From: Betaproteobacteria bacterium
GTDB taxonomy: Bacteria > Pseudomonadota > Gammaproteobacteria > Burkholderiales > Burkholderiaceae_E
Direction: 5' to 3'
Length of the DNA: 12,979 nt
Assembly: GCA_009922405.1 (NCBI GenBank)
Contig: RFVZ01000051.1
Coordinates: 1 to 12,979, forward strand
Below are positions 7,482 to 12,979 of the stretch, piece by piece. Position numbers and translations under genes: made by a program. How positions within the stretch are numbered: the first letter of the stretch is position 1; each line of letters starts with the position of its first letter. The notes below the pieces were generated by a model. The model made no database searches, was not told the origin of the DNA, and saw nothing but the letters and a program-made list of their open reading frames with translations.

Positions 7482-8744
7482 ATGATTGATCGCCTTCGAA
7501 CCGCCCGCGTCATTGGTGGATCGCTCGGCGGACTTCTCGTCGCCAATTTGCTCTGGCGCGCCGGCTGGGATGTCAAGGTTTATGAACGCTCCGCGCAGGG
7601 ACTGACTGGACGCGGCGCTGGCATTGTGACGCATCCGGAGCTGTTTGAAGCGCTTCGCCAATGCGGCATCAAACTCGATGACACCCTTGGCGTTCGAGTG
7701 AAGTCTCGAATCACGTTGGCTCCTAACGGGACCACGATCGGCGAATTGCCCATGGAACAAGTGCTGACCGCCTGGGGTCAATTGTTTGAGCGACTCCGGC
7801 GAGCGCTACCCGATGCCTGTTATGTCAATGGTCTTGGTGGTCTCTCGACCACCGAGTGCGATGACGGTGTGTTTCTTCACCGCAGCGACGGACAGACCGA
7901 GAAGATCGACCTGGTCGTTGCGGCAGACGGCATACGATCCGGATTACGGGCGCAATTAGCCCCCGAGGTCTTACCCCGGTATGCAGGTTACATCGCTTGG
8001 AGAGGCTTGGTCGATGAGCGCTTAATCACGCCCGCGACACACGAATTGTTATTTGAAAGATTTGCATTTTGCCTGCCACCATCCGAGCAAATTTTGGGTT
8101 ACCCGGTCGCTGGGCCCAACAACCAGGTCGATCCCGGACATCGTCGATTCAACCTCGTCTGGTATCGACCCGCTGACGAAGATCTGGCCCTCAAGGACCT
8201 GCTGACCGATCACACCGGACAGGTGCATTCAGGGGGTATTTCGCCGCAACGGATCCGACCGGAAGTCATCGCCACCATGCGGCAGGCTGCTCATGACTTA
8301 CTGGCGCCACAATTTGCCGAGCTGATTAGTCGGGTCGAGCAACCCTTCTTTCAACCCATTTATGATCTGAATTCAGAACAGCTGCATTTTGGGCATACCG
8401 TTCTCTTGGGCGACGCTGCCTTCGTAGCGAGGCCACATTGCGGCATGGGTGTTACCAAAGCGGCCGGTGATGCCGTCTCGCTCGTCACGCACCTGAATAG
8501 GGCGAGCACGATCAAGGATGCGCTCGCCGGCTACAGTGCAGAGCGGGTTCAGTTTGGCCAAGCCGTCGTGTCATTTGCACGCCAATTGGGTGCCTACATG
8601 CAAGCCCAGCTTCGCACCCCGGCCGAACGGGCAATGGCGGAACGCTATCGAAGTCCGGAAGCCGTCATGCGCGAAACCGCGTCAAGCCAGGTTTTTTCAA
8701 TCGACAAAGCTCAACCGATAAAACACACAATCTATAAGGAGTAG
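7482..8744 (+). CDS. FAD-dependent aromatic hydroxylase, 2,6-dihydroxypyridine 3-monooxygenase-like
   Basis: Flavoprotein monooxygenase of the p-hydroxybenzoate hydroxylase class, 420 residues. It would hydroxylate an electron-rich ring with NAD(P)H and O2 in the cytoplasm. The dinucleotide fold opens with VIGGSLGGLLVANLL (10-24), and Glu35 in VYERS is placed to bind the FAD ribose. The DG motif is VVAADGIRSGLR (145-156) and the second FAD motif is LLGDAAFVARPHCGMG (308-323). The stretches GIVTHPELFEAL, YAGYIAWRGLVDE and FNLVWYR resemble the nicotine-pathway enzyme DhpH more than PobA or UbiH. That resemblance is from memory of the family; the substrate is unproven. The ATG at 7482 lies 6 bases after tesA and lacks a strong ribosome site, which suggests coupling to tesA translation. 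The 3' end carries the ribosome site for the next gene. Confidence 0.87.
   Translation: MIDRLRTARVIGGSLGGLLVANLLWRAGWDVKVYERSAQGLTGRGAGIVTHPELFEALRQCGIKLDDTLGVRVKSRITLAPNGTTIGELPMEQVLTAWGQLFERLRRALPDACYVNGLGGLSTTECDDGVFLHRSDGQTEKIDLVVAADGIRSGLRAQLAPEVLPRYAGYIAWRGLVDERLITPATHELLFERFAFCLPPSEQILGYPVAGPNNQVDPGHRRFNLVWYRPADEDLALKDLLTDHTGQVHSGGISPQRIRPEVIATMRQAAHDLLAPQFAELISRVEQPFFQPIYDLNSEQLHFGHTVLLGDAAFVARPHCGMGVTKAAGDAVSLVTHLNRASTIKDALAGYSAERVQFGQAVVSFARQLGAYMQAQLRTPAERAMAERYRSPEAVMRETASSQVFSIDKAQPIKHTIYKE
8736..8741 (+). promoter_or_regulatory. Strong ribosome binding site for the ketopantoate-reductase-family gene
   Basis: AAGGAG overlaps the last codons of the monooxygenase gene and lies 10 bases before the ATG at 8752. 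It is the clearest Shine-Dalgarno sequence in the window and supports both this start and co-translation with the upstream gene. Confidence 0.7.
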
Positions 8745-8751
8745 ACCCAGC

Positions 8752-9693
8752 ATGAAGCCATTGAGCATTGGCGTCGTCGGTGCAGGAGCGGTTGGAGGTT
8801 ACTTCGGTGGCATTCTTGCGAGAGGTGGCCACTCAGTCACCCTAATCGCCAGACCCGCACAGGTCGAAGCCATCGTATCCATGGGGCTTCAGATCGAAAG
8901 CGCGACGTGGCAGACCACCGTCGGTCCACCCCAGCTCACGGCCACAACTGATCTGTCATCACTCACAACGATGGATGGCGTTTTGCTCTGCGTCAAATCG
9001 AGTGATACCGAAGCCGTAGCGGCTCAAATTGGCGCATTCCTGGGCCCCGATTGCTGGGTCATGAGCCTTCAAAATGGCGTTGATAACGCCAGTCGAGCGT
9101 CGCAAGTGCTCGGTCGCGCGGTGATTGCGGCTGTTGTCTATGTGGCGACCGCGGCACCAGAACCGGGTCTAGTCAAGCATTTTGGTCGCGGCGATCTGAT
9201 CATCGGCAATCCTGCGGCGCGATCATTTGCTCCGCACAGTGATGGCGTCCTGCAGGACATCGCAGATCGTTTTAGCGATGCCGGAGTTCCCGTCAAGGTG
9301 AGCGACGCGGTCACCCACGCACTGTGGTCCAAACTATTGGTGAACTGCGTCTTCAACGCACTCTCGGCGTTGTCACAGATGGATTACGGCACCCTTGCAG
9401 CACACGCGCCAACTCGCCAAATCATGCAAGCCATCCTCGACGAGGTGCTTGCTGTGGCGGCCGCGGCCGGAACGCCTCTAACGCCGATGGAAGCCGCCGA
9501 GGCGACCGAAAAAATCATTCAGGGGATGCCGCGTCAGAAATCATCCACTGCACAGGACCTCGCACGCCGAAAGCCGACGGAAATCGACCATCTCAATGGC
9601 TTCATCGCGCGTGAGGGACTCCGGCTCGGGGTTCCAACCCCAGTCAACTCGACCGTCCATGGTCTGGTCAAGTTGTTGGAGTCTGGTTTTTGA
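8752..9693 (+). CDS. Ketopantoate reductase (PanE/ApbA) family 2-oxoacid dehydrogenase
   Basis: NAD(P)H-dependent reductase family that converts 2-oxoacids to 2-hydroxyacids, ketopantoate to pantoate being the type reaction. The 313-residue length is normal. The Rossmann motif is GVVGAGAVGGYFGG (7-20). The catalytic lysine is Lys194 in WSKLLVNCVFNALSAL, and the substrate-contacting glutamate is Glu277 in KPTEIDHLNGF, preceded by KSSTAQD. The family includes many paralogues with other substrates. Here no pantothenate gene is near and the gene lies between an aromatic hydroxylase and a kinase, so I infer a catabolic 2-oxoacid substrate, not pantoate synthesis. Its stop overlaps the TTG start of the kinase gene in the tetranucleotide TTGA. 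Confidence 0.85.
   Translation: MKPLSIGVVGAGAVGGYFGGILARGGHSVTLIARPAQVEAIVSMGLQIESATWQTTVGPPQLTATTDLSSLTTMDGVLLCVKSSDTEAVAAQIGAFLGPDCWVMSLQNGVDNASRASQVLGRAVIAAVVYVATAAPEPGLVKHFGRGDLIIGNPAARSFAPHSDGVLQDIADRFSDAGVPVKVSDAVTHALWSKLLVNCVFNALSALSQMDYGTLAAHAPTRQIMQAILDEVLAVAAAAGTPLTPMEAAEATEKIIQGMPRQKSSTAQDLARRKPTEIDHLNGFIAREGLRLGVPTPVNSTVHGLVKLLESGF
9678..9681 (+). promoter_or_regulatory. Ribosome binding site supporting the TTG start of the kinase gene
   Basis: GGAG lies 8 bases before the TTG at 9690. No in-frame ATG occurs until residue 76, inside the conserved domain, so this site and the 4-base overlap with the previous gene make the rare TTG start the best choice. Confidence 0.55.
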
Positions 9694-10745
9694 TCAAAGA
9701 CCTGCCTGCCGAGTTCGCAGACTGGATTCGAGCACTGGGTCTAAGTTCGACAACGTCTCTACGAGGTGAACCGCTTACTGGCGGAGTTTCATCCGATATC
9801 TGGCGGGTCGATCTGGCGAGCGGGCCGGTCTGCGTCAAGCGCGCGCTCTCGGTCCTGAAGGTTAAAGCCCGTTGGGAAGCGCCGATCGTGCGCAATCAAT
9901 ACGAAGCCCGCTGGATGCAGTTTGCGGCAGAGGTCGTGCCGGGCTCTGTTGCTGAATGTCTGGCAAGCGACCCCGATCGCGGTATGTTGCTCATGCCGTA
10001 CCTGCCATCCGCCGAATACCCTCTTTGGAAAGAAATGTTGCGCGATGGAACGATCCGCAACGAAGATGCCGCAAGCGTTGGGTCTATGCTCGGGGCCATT
10101 CATGCGCGCTCTGCAGCTCGACCGGAGTTGGCGGCGCAATTTGATTCCGAGAAGATCTTCCATGCCATTCGACTCGATCCCTACCTGGGTGAAGCCGCTA
10201 GAAAGAACCCTGACGATGCCATCGTCCTCGAACACTTGATCCAAACCACGGCGAACACTCGCGTTGCGCTGGTCCATGGCGATGTCAGCCCAAAAAATAT
10301 CTTGATCGGGCCGGGCGGTCCGGTCCTGTTGGACGCGGAATGCGCCTGGTGGGGAGACCCGGTCTTTGACCTCGCCTTCTGCCTGAATCATTTGCTGCTC
10401 AAACGGGCCTGGCGGCCGCGCTGGACAAACCGCTATTACGGCGCTTTCAGCGCCCTCCTCGACTCGTATCGAAAATCAGTTCTTCAATGGGGGTTGTGGG
10501 AACCTTGGGAGGACCTGGAAGCGCGCTGCGCACGACTGTTACCTGCGCTCCTTCTGGCACGCATCGATGGCAAGTCACCGGTCGAATACCTTGACCTAGA
10601 TGATCAGCCAGGCAGCCAGCGCGATCAAATCCGCCGACTGGCGCGACAATTCCTTCGACATCCAACGACTCGATTAGAGGCGATTAATCAGGGCTGGGCC
10701 AATGAGCACAATCACATCCATTCAGGCCCGCCGGGTCTGGGATAG
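9690..10745 (+). CDS. APH/choline-kinase-like small-molecule phosphotransferase
   Basis: Kinase of the aminoglycoside phosphotransferase fold (PF01636 type), 351 residues, which transfers phosphate from ATP to a hydroxyl of a small molecule. After a glycine-containing loop near 31-38 comes VCVKRAL with the ATP-binding Lys50. The catalytic loop is LVHGDVSPKNIL with Asp198 and Asn203. The metal-binding segment is LLDAECAWWGDPVFDLAFCL with Asp215. The substrate is unknown; choline, homoserine, methylthioribose and sugar kinases share this fold. An antibiotic-resistance role is unlikely given the operon setting. The start is TTG, translationally coupled to the reductase gene. The last 44 bases overlap the enolase-like gene in another frame, and the final residues past the helix ending near 325 look dispensable. 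I infer that it makes the phosphorylated substrate of that enolase paralogue. Confidence 0.82.
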   Translation: MIKDLPAEFADWIRALGLSSTTSLRGEPLTGGVSSDIWRVDLASGPVCVKRALSVLKVKARWEAPIVRNQYEARWMQFAAEVVPGSVAECLASDPDRGMLLMPYLPSAEYPLWKEMLRDGTIRNEDAASVGSMLGAIHARSAARPELAAQFDSEKIFHAIRLDPYLGEAARKNPDDAIVLEHLIQTTANTRVALVHGDVSPKNILIGPGGPVLLDAECAWWGDPVFDLAFCLNHLLLKRAWRPRWTNRYYGAFSALLDSYRKSVLQWGLWEPWEDLEARCARLLPALLLARIDGKSPVEYLDLDDQPGSQRDQIRRLARQFLRHPTTRLEAINQGWANEHNHIHSGPPGLG

Positions 10746-12021
10746 CCGTGGGCGTCCGACCGTCGAAGCCGAGATCGGCCTGGCAGACGGCAGTTTCGGT
10801 CTCGGGATCGCACCAGCAGGTGCATCCACTGGATCCCGCGAAGCGCGCGAATTGCGCGACGGTGGAGCCGCGTTTCAGGGCAGAGATGTTCAGCAAGCAC
10901 TGACCAATATTCGGGGTCCGATCGCCCAACGAATCGTCGGGATGTCGGTTGATGCGCAGAGTGCGATCGATGAGGTACTGATTGGGTGCGATTCTTCGCC
11001 CGACAAGATGCATATCGGAGCAAACGCAACCCTCGCTGTATCAATTGCGTGCGCGCAGGCGGCCGCATCGTCCAACAAGTTACCCCTTTATGCGTGGCTC
11101 GGGCCGCAAAGAATCTCCCGCGAGGATGACCCAGCAACCTGGCTAATCCCTTTGCCGCAAATCCAGATTTTTGGGGGTGGTGCCCACGCGGGTCGACGGG
11201 TCGACATTCAGGATTTCATGGTGACGTGTCCGCGTGCCAAGAGTTTCGCTGAAGCGCTCGAATGGACCGCTGAGGTCTACGCGGCGGCGGGACGTTGGAT
11301 GGCAGCACGCGGCAAGCTCGGAGGAGTCGCAGATGAAGGCGGTTGGTGGCCTGAGTTTGCACAAAATGAGCATGCCCTCGACGCACTCGTCGATGCGATC
11401 GAAATGGCCGGATTCACACCGGGGCACGAGGTTGCCATCGCGCTGGACATTGCTGCGTCTGAACTCGGTCAAAATGGCCGGTATCGATTGGGCCTCGAAC
11501 AACGTGAACTGGATTCGGATGGCCTCATCGAAATGTTGCTGGGCTGGCTGGATCGATACCCCATCGTTTCGATCGAAGACCCCCTCGCGGAGGATGACCC
11601 TGACGGGTTTGCCGCATTTACCCGAGCAGCCGGCGATCGGTTGCAAATCGTCGGCGACGATTTTCTGGTCACCGATGCCACGCTTATTGCCCAGGCGGCC
11701 CGCAGTGGCGCTGCCAATACCGTCTTGATCAAACCAAACCAGCGTGGAACCCTCACCGAAGCGCTCGCGGCGTGGAGAGAAGCACAAGCCTGTGGCTACT
11801 CTGGCATTGTTTCCGCCAGGTCCGGCGAGACTGAAGATCACAGCATCGTCCACCTTGCCATCGGTTGGGGGGTTGGCCAACTCAAAGTCGGTTCGTTCGC
11901 CCGAGGGGAGCGGACCGTCAAATGGAACGAAGCCCTGCGGATCGAAGATCGGCTGGGTTCGAGGTGCCGGTTTGCCGGCGGTGCAGCGTTACATAAAGAC
12001 AAGATGGGAGACACACGATGA
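10702..12021 (+). CDS. Divergent enolase paralogue with altered substrate pocket
   Basis: Enolase-superfamily protein of 439 residues, normal enolase length, that aligns to yeast enolase almost without gaps. Family motifs are DSRGRPTVE (14-22), GASTG (40-44), ADEGG, SIEDPLAEDD, LIKPNQRGTLTE and SGETED. The metal ligands Asp249, Glu292 and Asp319 are kept, as are Glu212 (yeast Glu211), Lys344 and Lys395 (yeast Lys345, Lys396), His162 (His159), Ser42 (Ser39) and phosphate-binding Arg373-Ser374. Changed are Ala372 for His373, Asp171 for Glu168, Gly158 for Asn155 and Ala39 for Ser36. The changes suggest dehydration of a substrate other than 2-phosphoglycerate (inference); residual glycolytic activity cannot be excluded. 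No pyrG or other glycolytic neighbour is present. The start overlaps the kinase gene by 44 bases and lacks a strong ribosome site, consistent with translational coupling. The stop overlaps the ligase start as ATGA. Confidence 0.88.
   Translation: MSTITSIQARRVWDSRGRPTVEAEIGLADGSFGLGIAPAGASTGSREARELRDGGAAFQGRDVQQALTNIRGPIAQRIVGMSVDAQSAIDEVLIGCDSSPDKMHIGANATLAVSIACAQAAASSNKLPLYAWLGPQRISREDDPATWLIPLPQIQIFGGGAHAGRRVDIQDFMVTCPRAKSFAEALEWTAEVYAAAGRWMAARGKLGGVADEGGWWPEFAQNEHALDALVDAIEMAGFTPGHEVAIALDIAASELGQNGRYRLGLEQRELDSDGLIEMLLGWLDRYPIVSIEDPLAEDDPDGFAAFTRAAGDRLQIVGDDFLVTDATLIAQAARSGAANTVLIKPNQRGTLTEALAAWREAQACGYSGIVSARSGETEDHSIVHLAIGWGVGQLKVGSFARGERTVKWNEALRIEDRLGSRCRFAGGAALHKDKMGDTR
12006..12010 (+). 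promoter_or_regulatory. Ribosome binding site for the acyl-CoA ligase gene
   Basis: GGGAG lies 7 bases before the ATG at 12018, inside the end of the enolase-like gene. It supports the start that overlaps the enolase-like stop by 4 bases. Confidence 0.55.
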
Positions 12022-12979
12022 CCGAACTTGAGCAATTTTTAAGTGCACGCGACGCACTGCTGAACCGCCGGACCGACTGGAAGGCTGCACAGCGTGATTT
12101 CGAATGGCCCAAATTGACGCACTTCAACTGGGCACGAGATTACTTTGACACCATCGCCCGCGACAACGCTGCCCCCGCCTTGCAGATCGTGGAGGAGTCG
12201 GGCGCAGCGGCAAAGCTGTCTTACGAGGCGCTGCGAAAGCGTTCCAATCAAGTCGGCAATTTCCTGCTCGGCCTCGGGGCCAAGAGGGGCGATCGCATTT
12301 TGTTGATGCTTGGCAACGAAGTGCCCCTTTGGGAAACCATGCTGGCAGCCATCAAGATCGGCGCCGTCGTAATTCCTGCCACCACCCTCTTATCGGGCGA
12401 TGACCTACAAGACCGGATTCAACGAGGAAATGCCCGCTGGGTCATCACGAATGCCACGGGACGTGAAAAATTTGCCGAGCTACCACCTGAAATGCTCGAA
12501 CGCCTGAAGCTCATCAACACGGCAGTCATGCCCGACGAGGCACCGGTTCACCGATGGATCGACTTCGCGCTGAGCGCACGTGAGCCCTCCGAACTGAGCC
12601 CAGCACCAACCACGCTCGCCAGCGACCCGTTGCTCGAATATTTCACCTCTGGAACGACGGCAAAGGCCAAACTCGTGCAGCACACGCAGGCCAGCTACCC
12701 AGTCGGACACTTGTCCACTCTTTATTGGTTGGGTCTGCAGAAGGGCGATATCCACTGGACGATCAGCTCGCCCGGTTGGGCTAAGCACGCATGGAGTTGC
12801 TTCTTTGCGCCGCTCAATGCGCAAGCCTGTGTGTTCATCTACAACTACAGCCGATTCAACGGTCCGGCCATCCTCGACGCGCTCGTCCACCACGAAGTCA
12901 ACACCCTCTGCGCGCCCCCCACGGTCTGGCGCATGCTGATCTTGCAACCGCTTCGGCAATGGCCGGTGAAGCTTCGCGA
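12018..12979 (+). CDS. AMP-forming acyl-CoA synthetase, C-terminus cut by window edge
   Basis: Adenylate-forming ligase (ANL superfamily) that activates a carboxylic acid with ATP and joins it to CoA. The frame is open from the ATG to the window end; 320 codons are present of roughly 540-560 expected. The N-terminal part shows LSYEALRKRSNQVGNFLLGLGAKRGDRI, LGNEVPLWETMLAAIKIGAVVIPATTLL and the ATP P-loop YFTSGTTAKAK at 208-218. It continues with SSPGWAKHAWSCFFAPLNA and NTLCAPPTVWRMLI. These are typical of the medium-chain/acetyl-CoA-synthetase-like branch. The P-loop keeps Thr213, Thr214 and Lys218 but has Ala215 and Ala217 where TSGTTGxPK is usual. The catalytic lysine and hinge region lie beyond the window. 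As the last gene seen in the operon it probably activates an acid formed by the upstream enzymes. Confidence 0.9.
   Translation, partial: MTELEQFLSARDALLNRRTDWKAAQRDFEWPKLTHFNWARDYFDTIARDNAAPALQIVEESGAAAKLSYEALRKRSNQVGNFLLGLGAKRGDRILLMLGNEVPLWETMLAAIKIGAVVIPATTLLSGDDLQDRIQRGNARWVITNATGREKFAELPPEMLERLKLINTAVMPDEAPVHRWIDFALSAREPSELSPAPTTLASDPLLEYFTSGTTAKAKLVQHTQASYPVGHLSTLYWLGLQKGDIHWTISSPGWAKHAWSCFFAPLNAQACVFIYNYSRFNGPAILDALVHHEVNTLCAPPTVWRMLILQPLRQWPVKLR

Noticed and set aside
8752..9693. Pantothenate biosynthesis gene panE
   Set aside because: The family fits, but no panB, panC or related gene is near and the operon looks catabolic, so I kept the family name without the symbol.
9690..10745. 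Aminoglycoside-resistance gene
   Set aside because: Only the fold motifs match. The gene lies in a metabolic operon, coupled to both neighbours, without mobile-element signs.
11143..11880. 245-codon minus-strand frame opposite the enolase-like gene
   Set aside because: The plus strand encodes all enolase motifs here; the minus frame shows no domain.
12480..12959. 159-codon minus-strand frame at the right edge
   Set aside because: It lies opposite the acyl-CoA ligase, whose motifs run through the same bases. No independent support.

Overview
The window is GC-rich, densely packed bacterial DNA, with short gaps, 4-base start/stop overlaps and mixed ATG, GTG and TTG starts. The gene families suggest a Pseudomonadota chromosome. 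The divergent tesA / ybbA-type ATPase pair is familiar from gamma- and betaproteobacteria, and a fused hydantoinase/5-oxoprolinase, a 2,6-dihydroxypyridine-hydroxylase-like enzyme and acyl-CoA ligases are typical of metabolically versatile soil or water species. I cannot name a genus. No RNA gene, CRISPR array, insertion sequence or prophage gene was seen.

Layout. (1) 1-3473, minus strand: a very long HyuA-HyuB fusion (5-oxoprolinase/hydantoinase family) whose C-terminus runs off the left edge. It carries a 12-bp tandem repeat coding for TEP-type tetrapeptides. (2) 3474-3640: a divergent intergenic region with a perfect 6-bp inverted repeat. (3) 3641-6086, plus strand: nnr (NAD(P)HX epimerase/dehydratase, metabolite repair), then an EamA/DMT-family membrane transporter. 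(4) 6050-6766, minus strand: a YbbA/LolD-type ABC ATPase that overlaps the transporter gene tail to tail and diverges from tesA. No permease gene lies next to it. (5) 6825-12979, plus strand: one tight run of tesA, a DhpH-like FAD monooxygenase, a ketopantoate-reductase-family dehydrogenase, an APH-family small-molecule kinase, an enolase paralogue and an AMP-forming acyl-CoA ligase that runs off the right edge.

The most interesting part is 7482-12979. Junctions of 7 bp, -4 bp, -44 bp and -4 bp imply one transcript. The enzyme order (ring hydroxylase, 2-oxoacid reductase, kinase, enolase-like dehydratase, CoA ligase) does not match a pathway I know. The enolase paralogue keeps the metal ligands and both catalytic lysines but replaces residues near the substrate's C3 side: yeast His373 is Ala, Glu168 is Asp and Asn155 is Gly. 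My inference is that the kinase makes a phosphorylated hydroxy acid other than 2-phosphoglycerate, the enolase-like protein dehydrates it, and the ligase activates a later product as a CoA thioester. The substrate cannot be read from the sequence.
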